Made by a program: the position numbers and the translations under genes. A DNA stretch of 64,000 nt, taken from positions 20,478-84,477 of the forward strand of contig JANWWQ010000004.1 in the NCBI GenBank assembly GCA_025055635.1, written 5' to 3'. The number at the start of each line of letters is the position of its first letter. The stretch's first letter is position 1. The notes under the pieces were generated by a model. The model was not told the DNA's origin. It ran no database searches and was given only the letters and a program-made list of their open reading frames with translations. Shown piece after piece: positions 48,786 to 58,304 of this stretch. Origin of the DNA: Flavobacteriales bacterium. Lineage in GTDB: Bacteria; Bacteroidota; Bacteroidia; CAIKAF01.

Positions 48786-49142
48786 GGGGCCGATCGGTTT
48801 TGACAGCGTGAAGAGTGTGTCGGTAAGCATGTGGAGGGCTGGCGATTCACCTCCTAAATCTCTGATCGTCAAAAAGTAAGTGGCGAAAGCTACAACTACG
48901 CAATGGCTGCCTAATTAAGCAGCGTTGCCATCCCTCCCCGGCCAGCCTGCCGCTGGTGGAAGGGGTGTCGTCCATGCAGGCCGCTGGTCAGGAGGGGTTT
49001 CCGGCCTGTCCAGTGTATTGCGGAAACAAGGGAAGTGCCGCTTGTCCTGTGGCTAAGCACTTCCTCCTTTAAAACAGGACTAAACATGTAGAAAGCCGAT
49101 ATGCTCCACGTTTGGACGAGGGTTCGATTCCCTCCGGCTCCA
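48786..49142 (+). ncRNA. ssrA: Transfer-messenger RNA (tmRNA)
   Basis: GGGGCCGATCGGTTTTGACAGCG 5' end pairs with CGGCTCC 3' acceptor strand; T-arm GGGTTCGATTCCC; tag ORF ...GGC GAA AGC TAC AAC TAC GCA ATG GCT GCC TAA = GESYNYAMAA. Confidence 0.95.
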
Positions 49143-49192
49143 CTAATTTTTTTGGATATTATCCCCAACAGTTATCCATAAAAAAGCGCAAG

Positions 49193-49215
49193 AATCCCTA
49201 CAGGAGGATTTTTTT
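49193..49215 (+). terminator. Possible terminator downstream of ssrA
   Basis: AATCC-CTACAGGA-GGATT followed by a T run; short stem. Confidence 0.35.
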
Positions 49216-49371
49216 AAAACAAAAATCCCATTTGAAGAGATTTTTCTTATTACTTCATTTCCCGTAATCTTAGAACAATCGCATCACCCAATTGCTCTGG
49301 TCAATTCTCGTGCTTTTAACTAGGTATGCAGGAATAATTCATTTTTACAAATCTAAAGCTTTGATTAGGAA

Positions 49372-49776
49372 TCAAGGGAGAAATACTGGATTGGGGGGGT
49401 GTTCCTGCCCCATACAGTGATCGGCTGGGCCAAACCAACGGCGCCTGCGTCGGGCAAAAAAATCGTACAAGTTATCGCGCCATCTGCGAGGGACCAGGCG
49501 TCCACCAGCCAACAGGCTCCAAGGAATTGGTAAATATCGCGCCATCCTTATCACGGCCTCAGAACGATCGTAACACACACCTTTTTCATAAAAGATTACA
49601 CTGTCCGATTGTGGAAATTCCACGCCATCATCTTTAAGGCTTTTATAGGTGATGCCTCCTAGGGGTGCAAAATAAAATTTTTTGCCTCCTCCACAACGCA
49701 CAACCCATCGTACTAACCCCTGACATAATCCGCACTGTCCATCATAGAAGATTATCGGCCTTTCTCCTGTTTGCAT
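49372..49776 (-). CDS. DCC family thiol-disulfide oxidoreductase (DUF393)
   Basis: PIIFYDGQCGLCQGLVRWVVRCGGGKKFYFAPLGG; DSVIFYEKGVCYDRSEAVIRMARYL. Confidence 0.9.
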   Translation of the reverse strand: MQTGERPIIFYDGQCGLCQGLVRWVVRCGGGKKFYFAPLGGITYKSLKDDGVEFPQSDSVIFYEKGVCYDRSEAVIRMARYLPIPWSLLAGGRLVPRRWRDNLYDFFARRRRRWFGPADHCMGQEHPPNPVFLP

Positions 49777-51098
49777 TACAAACCCAACAGTACTTCCTCT
49801 GGCTCGCGCCCCCCAAAGAGGAGCTTTATGGGATTTTCAATCATTTCCTTAACTTTAACCAGAAAACCCACCGATTCCCGACCATCAATTACCCTATGGT
49901 CGTAGCTAAAAGCCAGGTACATCATGGGACGGATTTCCACCCTGCCCTGAATAGCCACCGGCCGCTCCTGAACCTTATGCATCCCTAATATCCCGCTTTG
50001 AGGCGGGTTCAATATCGGAGTGCTCATCAGGGAACCGAACACGCCTCCATTAGTAATAGTGAAAGTGCCTCCCGTCATCTCATCCACAGAAATACGTCCC
50101 TCGCGGGCCTTTGCGGCTAATTCCTTGATTTGACGTTCTATCTCAGCGATCGTCAGCGTTTCGGCATTACGTATTACAGGCACCATAAGACCTTTGGGTG
50201 TGCTCACCGCAATGCCAATATCACAATAGTGGTAAAAGACCTGTTCCTCCCCGTCAATGGAGGAATTCACAGCGGGAAATAGGGCCAAAGCCTCCGTGAC
50301 AGCTCGGGTAAAAAAACCCATGAATCCTAGGCTTACACCGAACTTTTCCTTAAAAGACTCGCCATACTTCTTTCTTATCTCCAGGATGGCAGTCATGTCC
50401 ACCTCGTTGAACGTGGTGAGCATGGCAGTATGGTTTTTCACGCTCACCAAGCGTTCGGAAATCTTGCGGCGAAGGGTGGAGAGCTTTTTCCTCTCCTCCA
50501 AGCGCTGTCCACTAAAGGGCGAAGTTGGAATAGAAGAAGCGGCCTGTTCTTTGAATCCCTTGGCCAAATACGCTAGGACATCCTGCTTGGTGATGCGCCC
50601 CTGACGACCAGTACCCATCACCTGGGCCGAGCTTAAACCATGCTCAGCCATCAATTTGGAAGCCGCAGGAGAGGCTACGCTAGAATAGGACCCAGCTTCG
50701 GTGGATGAGCTTTTAGCCTCTGTCGGCTGGGGAATTTGTGCAGGTTCTGATTTTTCATTACCGACAGGGATACTTGAGGTTTTTAATCCGTCTACATAAG
50801 TAGACCCGGTCTGATTGTCTGTTTCCTCATTTACGGAAGTATCAATCCGAGCGATCACCTCTCCTACAGCCACCCGGCGACCCGCCTCCACCAAAATCTG
50901 AAGGCGTCCGGAAGCCCCGGCGCTGATGGCCAGTGTGGCTTTATCGGAGTCAATTTCACAGATTTCTTCGTCCTTGCGAACCAGATCACCATCCTTTTTG
51001 AGCCATGAGGCAATCTCCACTTCGCTTACCGATTCGCCCGGACTAGGAACTGTAACTTCTAGGACTGACATCCCGGAAACAATTATTTGAAAGGCCAA
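49776..51098 (-). CDS. odhB: 2-oxo acid dehydrogenase E2, dihydrolipoyllysine-residue succinyltransferase-like
   Basis: [97 protein letters not shown]. Confidence 0.93.
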   Translation of the reverse strand: MAFQIIVSGMSVLEVTVPSPGESVSEVEIASWLKKDGDLVRKDEEICEIDSDKATLAISAGASGRLQILVEAGRRVAVGEVIARIDTSVNEETDNQTGSTYVDGLKTSSIPVGNEKSEPAQIPQPTEAKSSSTEAGSYSSVASPAASKLMAEHGLSSAQVMGTGRQGRITKQDVLAYLAKGFKEQAASSIPTSPFSGQRLEERKKLSTLRRKISERLVSVKNHTAMLTTFNEVDMTAILEIRKKYGESFKEKFGVSLGFMGFFTRAVTEALALFPAVNSSIDGEEQVFYHYCDIGIAVSTPKGLMVPVIRNAETLTIAEIERQIKELAAKAREGRISVDEMTGGTFTITNGGVFGSLMSTPILNPPQSGILGMHKVQERPVAIQGRVEIRPMMYLAFSYDHRVIDGRESVGFLVKVKEMIENPIKLLFGGREPEEVLLGL

Positions 51099-51200
51099 AA
51101 ATAGGCATTTTGCAGGGCCTCAAGGAAAGGATCAAACATTTAAGCAGGAAACTTTGCCGTGAGAAAAAACCTCGGGCATTAAGCCACCGGTGTACCTGAG

Positions 51201-51287
51201 CGGAGAGAGAGGGATTCGAACCCCCGGTCCGCAAGTGCGGACACCTGATTTCGAGTCAGGCCCGTTAGACCACTCCGGCATCTCTCC
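51201..51287 (-). tRNA. tRNA-Ser (anticodon CGA)
   Basis: Reverse complement GGAGAGATGCCGGAGTGGTCTAACGGGCCTGACTCGAAATCAGGTGTCCGCACTTGCGGACCGGGGGTTCGAATCCCTCTCTCTCCG; long variable arm. Confidence 0.95.
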
Positions 51288-52455
51288 GACCCTGCAAAGG
51301 TAGCCCTTGCTCATTTCCTAGACCAAATAAACTTAATAGGCCGCGCCACTTCCACAGGCATTCTTCCCATTCTTTTTCCGGACGACTCCAGTAAGTGATA
51401 GCGCCGCCTACCGAACCGCTCCAAAATCCGGTAAGCTCATTGTACACCAAACTCCTTATCACCACATTGAGGTCAAGGTGGGTCTCCCCCTCTATGTAAC
51501 CAATACACCCAGAATACATCCCACGCCGTGAAGGTTCATACATTTCGGCAAGCTCCATGGCCTTGATTTTGGGAGCGCCCGTCATGGATCCCGGAGGAAA
51601 TGCCGCATGAATAATGTCTCCAAAACTTATTCCTGGCCTCACTTGTCCCTTTACGGTACTTATCAGTTGATGGACGTGGCTGAATGAGTGCACCCCGCAC
51701 AATTCGGATACATGAACAGTACCGGGTACACAGACGCGCGATAAGTCATGACGCACCAGATCCACTATCATAACATTTTCGCGCCTGTTCTTTGGGCTGC
51801 GAGCCAGGAATGTGGCCAGTTTCCGGTCGGTCTTTGGGTCTTCATGCCGAGGGGCGGTACCTTTAATTGGCTGCGAAACCAGAATATCTCCACGTCTGCA
51901 CAAGAAACGCTCCGGCGAGCTGCACAAAAGCCATAAATGGTGCCATTTATACAGAGCGCTAAAGGGAGCTGGCGTGCGCACACACATGGTCTCAAAAACA
52001 TCCAGCGGATCATGGACCCCAGAGGCCACAAAATCCATACAGAAATTCATTTCATAGATGTCCCCCCGACGCAGATGTTCTAGAATCCTACGAATGGCTT
52101 CCAGGTATTCTTCTTTCCTCAGGGCAGGTTGCCACTCCATAGGAGCCAGTTCCTTTTCTTGTGGCCGCCACGGCATGTTCACTCGCTGAAATGCCACCTC
52201 AGTCACCTGCACAAGAGGCCAACCAAAATGGTCGGGCTTCGAGCTGTGCAATCGTTCTATGAAGTCTTTGTATTCATAACATATCCCAACGATGTAGGAG
52301 CCGCAGGGCGATACCTCCCATAAATTGGTGCCAGAGACACTTCCTGCCAAAAGGCAGTTTTTAAAACGGCCGAATGGATCATGCCGTCCTCCCTCACCAG
52401 TCACTAAAAAAGCCACCACAGGGTACGTGGCGAAAATCTCCCGCAAGTTTTCCAC
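51265..52455 (-). CDS. pabB: Aminodeoxychorismate synthase component I (chorismate-binding)
   Basis: VSQPIKGTAPRHEDPKTDRKLATFLARSPKNRRENVMIVDLVRHDLSRVCVPGTVHV; FPPGSMTGAPKIKAMELAEMYEPSRRGMYSGCIGY. 3' end overlaps tRNA-Ser. Confidence 0.92.
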   Translation of the reverse strand: MENLREIFATYPVVAFLVTGEGGRHDPFGRFKNCLLAGSVSGTNLWEVSPCGSYIVGICYEYKDFIERLHSSKPDHFGWPLVQVTEVAFQRVNMPWRPQEKELAPMEWQPALRKEEYLEAIRRILEHLRRGDIYEMNFCMDFVASGVHDPLDVFETMCVRTPAPFSALYKWHHLWLLCSSPERFLCRRGDILVSQPIKGTAPRHEDPKTDRKLATFLARSPKNRRENVMIVDLVRHDLSRVCVPGTVHVSELCGVHSFSHVHQLISTVKGQVRPGISFGDIIHAAFPPGSMTGAPKIKAMELAEMYEPSRRGMYSGCIGYIEGETHLDLNVVIRSLVYNELTGFWSGSVGGAITYWSRPEKEWEECLWKWRGLLSLFGLGNEQGLPLQGRRDAGVV

Positions 52456-52501
52456 TACTTAAACCTAATGGCTGAGATTACGCAACTTTGAGCTGTTTAC
52501 C

Positions 52502-53590
52502 ATGCGACGGCTTGATCGGTATATTATTCGTATTTTTCTACGCACATTTATCCTTTCTCTGACGCTCCTGCTGGCCCTGGTCATCGTTTTTGACTTTGCC
52601 GAAAAATTGGATGAATTTTTCGGAAGCCACGAAGATACACCCTCTTTCCGGGAATTAATCTTGGATTATTACGTCAACTTCGTGCCCTATTTTGCGGGCC
52701 TTTATGCTCCACTGTTCGTGTTTATCGCCGTGGTTTTTTTTAATTCTCGCCTTGCTATGCGGAGCGAGCTTGTGGCGATTTTCGGAGCCGGTATTAGTTA
52801 TTTCCGATTTCTCCGACCTTATGTGCTCACGGCATCCGCTATCACACTGGCCCTCCTTTACCTTGCCCATTTTGCGATTCCCCGCAGCAACGGACGACGG
52901 GTGCTTTTTGAAAAAAAATACTTGAGCGGTGGCCAGCAGGATACGCGAAATATTTACCGCCAGGTAGCACCTGGTGTCTTTGTATATATGGACTGGTTTA
53001 GCCCCCCCAACAATTTTGGTCATAAGTTTTCATTGGAAAAATTCTCGGCCAATGGACTTCAGGAAAAATGGATGGCCGTAAATGTGACCTACGATTCGCT
53101 TACAGGCCGCTGGTCGTTGCATGATTATTTGCACAGGATTTTCACTGACTCAGGACAGATTGTGGTCTCAGGGCCGAAACTGGACACCATCTTTCCTTTT
53201 AAGCCGGACTATTTTGAATTGAAAAATAAAGATGTGGAGACCATGGAGTCTCCGAAACTAAGGGATTTTATTCGGCAGGAAAAAGCCAGCGGCACACCTG
53301 CTGTAGTATACTATGAAATAGAGCTGCAAAAACGCACTTCCGTACCGCTCAGTACAATCGTGTTCACCTTGCTGGCCGTGCCGCTGTCCTCTCGGCGTGT
53401 GCGTGGGGGTACGGGCCTTCACGTTGGTCTTGGCCTGGCTGTGGCCTTTTTCTATATTTTCCTAGACAGGATTTTTATTACCTATGCATACAATGGTATC
53501 CTCGTATCCTTCTGGGCTGTGTGGTTACCCAACATTTTCTTTGCGGCCGGCACAATTTGCCTCAATGTTTTTTTTAGCAACAGGTTGTAA
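52502..53590 (+). CDS. LptF/LptG family LPS export permease (YjgP/YjgQ)
   Basis: MRRLDRYIIRIFLRTFILSLTLLLALVIVFDFAEKLDEF; ELQKRTSVPLSTIVFTLLAVPLSSRRVRGGTGLHVGLGL. Confidence 0.9.
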   Translation: MRRLDRYIIRIFLRTFILSLTLLLALVIVFDFAEKLDEFFGSHEDTPSFRELILDYYVNFVPYFAGLYAPLFVFIAVVFFNSRLAMRSELVAIFGAGISYFRFLRPYVLTASAITLALLYLAHFAIPRSNGRRVLFEKKYLSGGQQDTRNIYRQVAPGVFVYMDWFSPPNNFGHKFSLEKFSANGLQEKWMAVNVTYDSLTGRWSLHDYLHRIFTDSGQIVVSGPKLDTIFPFKPDYFELKNKDVETMESPKLRDFIRQEKASGTPAVVYYEIELQKRTSVPLSTIVFTLLAVPLSSRRVRGGTGLHVGLGLAVAFFYIFLDRIFITYAYNGILVSFWAVWLPNIFFAAGTICLNVFFSNRL

Positions 53591-53620
53591 TCCCCCCTGT
53601 GGCCCTAAAAATTGGTTACC

Positions 53621-54808
53621 ATGAAAATTTTTGAAGCCTTTGACCCGATTCCGTCCCGGCTGATACCCCTTACAGCTTTTCCTGAAAGGATAGGGGCAGC
53701 CGTCAGAGCCCATACCCTGCCCGATGGCTGGGAAAACATTCTCGGGCAATCATGCGACATTGTGCTGGTAGGCTTTCCTGTCTCTTCGGACGGCACCGAA
53801 TCCGAATTCCTTGGCCTTTTCCGGGAGCACCTCTATAGTTACTTCCGATGGGAACACCATCTTTCCGTATGTGATGTAGGCAACCTGAGGTTGCCATGGA
53901 CCATGGAATCAGGAGATGAGGGGCTCAGCCAGCTTTGGAATGAATTGTTGGGCTTAGGACAGGTAATTGTGTGCGTGGGCGGACATCCCGAGGCTCTAAT
54001 TCCCGCGGGTTGGGCACTAATCACCCGAGGAGAACCAGTCCGCCTCACTGTGGCTAGTGCTTATTTGGATTTTAACGTCCTCCCCCATTCAGCCGATGAG
54101 CATCAGGCCGTTTCCTTTATTGAAGCCGTTATCCAAAGATTCCAAAATCACCTGCAAGTTTTAAGCTTTATCGGTTTGCAGAATTTTTTAAATCCCCCTT
54201 CTTTATGGCAGGAGATTGAAAGACTTTTGTTTGACCTGCAGAGGCTTTCGGAATTCCGGGAGCACCCCGCCGAAGCTGAGCCCCTGTTGAGATTATCTAA
54301 TATGGTGAGTTTTGACATCACCGCTCTGGAAGCCGCCTACATTCCGGAATTGGTAGGTCGCAGGCCTAACGGTTTCACAGGGGTGGAAGCCTGCCGATTG
54401 GCCCGCTATGCCGGGCTCTCCCCCACCCTTCGCTGGTGGGGGCTGCATCAAATTGTTCCCGAAAAGGGCATTACTCCCTCTGTGTCGGCTCAGATGGCAG
54501 CCCAGATAGTGTGGCATCTAATGGACGGATATCTATCCCGAATCCTTGAAAAGGACCCCGACGACTCTTCTGAATATACAACATATCATGTTCCCCTCAG
54601 CGGTTTTGGACACCAGGAAATACTCTTTTTTCGTCATAATATTACTGGCCGGTGGTGGATGAAACCCCCACTTCCTGTGTCAAATACTGGCGATGAGCAC
54701 ATCCTTATTCCCAAATTTATACCCTGCAGCCAGAACGATTACCTCACTGCCAGCAGGGGAGAGTGGCCCGAGAGATGGTGGAAATGGCTTCAAAAAATAA
54801 CTCTATAA
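53621..54808 (+). CDS. Ureohydrolase (arginase/formimidoylglutamase)-fold protein with degenerate metal sites
   Basis: Family-like layout (VIVCVGGHPEAL; TVASAYLDFN; MVSFDITALEAAYIPE; GVEACRLARYAGLSP), but canonical DAHxD and SxDxD ligands are altered. Confidence 0.7.
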   Translation: MKIFEAFDPIPSRLIPLTAFPERIGAAVRAHTLPDGWENILGQSCDIVLVGFPVSSDGTESEFLGLFREHLYSYFRWEHHLSVCDVGNLRLPWTMESGDEGLSQLWNELLGLGQVIVCVGGHPEALIPAGWALITRGEPVRLTVASAYLDFNVLPHSADEHQAVSFIEAVIQRFQNHLQVLSFIGLQNFLNPPSLWQEIERLLFDLQRLSEFREHPAEAEPLLRLSNMVSFDITALEAAYIPELVGRRPNGFTGVEACRLARYAGLSPTLRWWGLHQIVPEKGITPSVSAQMAAQIVWHLMDGYLSRILEKDPDDSSEYTTYHVPLSGFGHQEILFFRHNITGRWWMKPPLPVSNTGDEHILIPKFIPCSQNDYLTASRGEWPERWWKWLQKITL

Positions 54809-54925
54809 AATTCTGAAAAATATTTTAAGTTAATTGGGAATTCGGAGGCCAGTTAGAATTCAGAAAAAAGATATTTGTGGAATGTTTAACTTAACTTTGG
54901 GAGTTCTTCCAATAAAACAAAATAA

Positions 54926-54933
54926 TATATTTG
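54926..54933 (+). promoter_or_regulatory. TAnnTTTG -7 promoter motif upstream of porP-like gene
   Basis: TATATTTG 14 nt upstream of ATG 54948, in an AT-rich leader. Confidence 0.45.
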
Positions 54934-54947
54934 CACCCAAACTGATT

Positions 54948-55898
54948 ATGCGCAAATTATTTACATTTTTAATTTTTTCTGCTGTATTCAGCCCCCTCTT
55001 TGCCCAACAAGATCCGCAGTTTACCCAGTTTTTCTTCAACAAGCCCATGCTGAATCCGGCCTCGGTCGGTATCCATGGCAATATATGTGCCACTTTATTT
55101 AACCGCTTGCAATGGACCGGTTTCAAGGGCGCTCCGCGCACCACCCAACTGACCGCCGATGCTTCCCTTAAACCGTTTATAAATTCTGATGTGGGTGTGG
55201 GGCTCACGGTATTCAATGAATCCATTGGTTTCTTCACCAATACAGGTCTACGTGTGGCTGGGGCCTACAGGATCCCCATCGGTGAGTTAGGCCGACTTAG
55301 TCTGGGAATTGACCTAGGATTTCTTAATCAAGCTGTCAACCCTGATTGGATATATGCTGACCCCAACGATCCCAATATTCCTCCAAAGGCCTCTTCTATC
55401 GCTTTCGATGCTGGATTAGGTGCTATGTTTCAAGCGGCCAACTGGTATGCTGGCCTATCGGTCACACACATTCCTGGTATGAAACTGCGCGATCTGAACC
55501 AGCGCATGGCCCGCCATCTTTGGCTTATCGGTGGGTACACATTTCGTGGGATAGGGGGCAATCCCAATTGGGATATTTCTCCAAATTTGGCGGTGAAAAC
55601 CGATATGAAAGTGGCCTCTTTTGATGTGAATTGCAATGTGATCTTTAAGCAAAGATTTTGGGGAGGACTCAATTACCGTTTCCAGGACGCTGTGGCTTTG
55701 AATTTGGGTGCCACATTCCTACAAAAGCCTAAGTGGAGTTTAGGAGCCGGTTATTCCTATGACCTAACTACCAGCCGCATCATTCGCTTCAGCAGTGGTA
55801 CCCATGAATTAATGGTTCGGTATTGCTTTGTCATTGATGCCCAACCAAAAATGGGAGGTGGCTTTCGTGTGAGGGATCTGGACATGCTAAGGGATTAA
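54948..55898 (+). CDS. porP: PorP/SprF family type IX secretion outer-membrane protein
   Basis: FAQQDPQFTQFFFNKPMLNPASVGIHGNICATLFNRLQWTGFKGAPRTTQLTADASL. Confidence 0.92.
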   Translation: MRKLFTFLIFSAVFSPLFAQQDPQFTQFFFNKPMLNPASVGIHGNICATLFNRLQWTGFKGAPRTTQLTADASLKPFINSDVGVGLTVFNESIGFFTNTGLRVAGAYRIPIGELGRLSLGIDLGFLNQAVNPDWIYADPNDPNIPPKASSIAFDAGLGAMFQAANWYAGLSVTHIPGMKLRDLNQRMARHLWLIGGYTFRGIGGNPNWDISPNLAVKTDMKVASFDVNCNVIFKQRFWGGLNYRFQDAVALNLGATFLQKPKWSLGAGYSYDLTTSRIIRFSSGTHELMVRYCFVIDAQPKMGGGFRVRDLDMLRD

Positions 55899-56029
55899 AT
55901 TTTTTTCAACAAGTTGTTAACCATTTTATTAACTTTGCGTATTTAAATACCAAAATCTAAAAATTGAAATCACCTGTAATAATCAGAATCCGTACACGTT
56001 ATACCTCTCAAATCCTGAAACGTAACTCT

Positions 56030-57334
56030 ATGAACAAGGTGTTTTTGAGAAACCTCGCCTTGTTAGCTCTGGGCGCCGGCTTTCTCGCCAGTTGCAATTC
56101 CGGTCTTAGCGGTCAATTGGTGGGAGCTCCCAATAGACCCCGATGGTATCAGCCTGACCCCTATGGTATGGTTTACATAGCGATGGGGAGCTTTAATATG
56201 GGTCCCAGTGATCAGGATGTACCGATGGACTTCATTTCCCAAACCAAGACGGTTTCGGTTCAGGCATTTTACATGGACCAAACCGAAATCACAAACAATG
56301 AGTACCGACAGTTTGTAGAATGGGTGCGCGATTCCATTGCCCGCCGTCTGTTGGGTGAAAACGTGGACGCCGAGAAGTATTTCTTTGAAGAAGATGATTA
56401 CGGAAACCCCCTGGATCCTCCTCACCTGAACTGGAAAACCAAAATCCGCTGGGATGGTGAAGAGGAAAGGGAGGCTTTGGAAGAAATGTACTATCCTGAA
56501 AACGAAAGATTCTACGGCCAGCGCGTTATTGACCCCAGAAAGCTCATTTATCATTATTACTGGATTGATCTGAAGGCCGCAGCCAACAACCGCCCTCAGG
56601 GATTGCGCGATAGATCGGTGTTTATCCGCAAAGACCTGGTTAATGTGTATCCAGATACTCTTGTTTGGATTGCGGACTTTACATATTCATACAATGAACC
56701 CCTTACCAAAATGTACTTCTGGCATCCTGCCTACGACGATTATCCGGTTGTCGGCGTTAACTGGAAACAGGCCACCGCATTTTGCATCTGGAGAACTAAT
56801 CTTATGAACAGTTTTCTGGCCTTTCGCGGCGATTACCCTGTACACGACTTTCGCCTTCCTACCGAAGCTGAATGGGAATATGCTGCTAGAGGAGGCTTAG
56901 ATCTCGCTGCCTATCCTTGGGGAAGTTATTATATTCGTAATACAAAAGGGTGTTTCCTCGGTAACTTTAAACCACTGCGGGGCAATTATATTGATGACGG
57001 AGGCTTTCACACCGTGCCCGCCAATTCCTACAACCCCAACGAGTACGGACTTTATTGCATGGCTGGAAATGTGGCTGAATGGACGCGTGATGCATTTGAA
57101 GAATCAGCGTATAGTTTCACTCATGATTTAAACCCCGAACTTTATTACGAGGCGAAGGACGATGGCCCCCCCGCCGTGAGGAGAAAGGTCATTCGGGGCG
57201 GTTCTTGGAAAGATATTAGTTTCTATTTGCAAAACGGATCCCGGGCCTACGAATACCAAGACTCTTCCAAGAGCTACATCGGGTTCCGCTGCGTTCAGAC
57301 ATTCATGGGCAGAGCAAAAGAAGATTACAAGTAG
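56030..57334 (+). CDS. gldK: T9SS ring lipoprotein GldK/PorK (SUMF1/FGE-sulfatase domain)
   Basis: Lipobox GAGFLASCNSG; SFNMGPSDQDVPMDFISQTKTVSVQAFYMDQTEITNNEYRQFVEW; VAEWTRDAF...VIRGGSWKD...GFRCVQTFMGR. Confidence 0.95.
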   Translation: MNKVFLRNLALLALGAGFLASCNSGLSGQLVGAPNRPRWYQPDPYGMVYIAMGSFNMGPSDQDVPMDFISQTKTVSVQAFYMDQTEITNNEYRQFVEWVRDSIARRLLGENVDAEKYFFEEDDYGNPLDPPHLNWKTKIRWDGEEEREALEEMYYPENERFYGQRVIDPRKLIYHYYWIDLKAAANNRPQGLRDRSVFIRKDLVNVYPDTLVWIADFTYSYNEPLTKMYFWHPAYDDYPVVGVNWKQATAFCIWRTNLMNSFLAFRGDYPVHDFRLPTEAEWEYAARGGLDLAAYPWGSYYIRNTKGCFLGNFKPLRGNYIDDGGFHTVPANSYNPNEYGLYCMAGNVAEWTRDAFEESAYSFTHDLNPELYYEAKDDGPPAVRRKVIRGGSWKDISFYLQNGSRAYEYQDSSKSYIGFRCVQTFMGRAKEDYK

Positions 57335-57454
57335 GCCAATATTCCGTAAAATTTTTATTTAATTTATCCCTCATTTGAATTCAAGACTTATTTTCGCCCC
57401 GCATTTTAAACAATAAAAAAACCTGTTCAACCCTAAAAACTAGAAGAGAGAACC

Positions 57455-58255
57455 ATGAAATTCCTCAAATCCAGGAAAGGCAAAATCGTGATGAATTTCA
57501 TCTATGGCATTGGGGCTTCAATTGTTATCATTGGGGCCTGGGCAAAAATTTTGCACCTGTCCTTTGCCAATGTGATGATAACCATCGGATTGCTCACAGA
57601 AGCCTGTATTTTCGCCATTTCGGCCTTTGATCCTCCAGCAGAGGAATTAGACTGGACCTTGGTGTATCCCGAACTGGCCGGTATGCCCGCCGACGAATCC
57701 AAGAGAAAATCTCGTGGTTCTCTGACGCAAGAGATTGATAAAATGCTCGAAGAAGCCAAAATAGGTCCCGAACTTTTCGAAAGTTTGGGTTCCAGCATCA
57801 GTCGGCTAAGCGATAACACTTCCAAATTGGCAGACATTACAAATGCCTCCCTAGCCACTGAGCAATACGTTAACAACGTTTCTAGAGCCAGTGAAAAGGT
57901 GGCTGAACTTTCAGAAACTTACGTACGGGCCACCCAATCACTCACATCCATTACCAAATCTGGAGAATATGGTGATGCTTTAGTAGAGGAGCTTCAACGG
58001 GTATCCAAAAACCTGGCTGCCCTTAATAACGTATACGAACTGCAACTGCAGGGTTCTCAGGAATATCTGGAAGCTACTAGTCGGGTGTATTCCAACATTG
58101 CCCAACTACTCACCAATCTTAGTGACTCCGTCGAAGGCACAATGAAGTTCAAGACAGAAATCGCCAAGCTGGGAGAAAATCTCTCTGCTCTCAACACCGT
58201 TTACGGCAATATGCTGGCTGCCATGAACATCCGCCCCAGTTATTCAAACGCCTAG
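57455..58255 (+). CDS. gldL: T9SS motor protein GldL/PorL
   Basis: FLKSRKGKIVMNFIYGIGASIVIIGAWAKILHLSFANVMITIGLLTEACIFAISAFDPP. Confidence 0.96.
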   Translation: MKFLKSRKGKIVMNFIYGIGASIVIIGAWAKILHLSFANVMITIGLLTEACIFAISAFDPPAEELDWTLVYPELAGMPADESKRKSRGSLTQEIDKMLEEAKIGPELFESLGSSISRLSDNTSKLADITNASLATEQYVNNVSRASEKVAELSETYVRATQSLTSITKSGEYGDALVEELQRVSKNLAALNNVYELQLQGSQEYLEATSRVYSNIAQLLTNLSDSVEGTMKFKTEIAKLGENLSALNTVYGNMLAAMNIRPSYSNA

Positions 58256-58304
58256 AAAATAAAATGCACTCTTTTCAGTATTGAATAAAATAAGAGGGTG
58301 AAAT

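Noticed and set aside
48911-49168. Minus-strand 85-aa ORF
   Set aside because: Antisense to the ssrA tmRNA; no coding signal.
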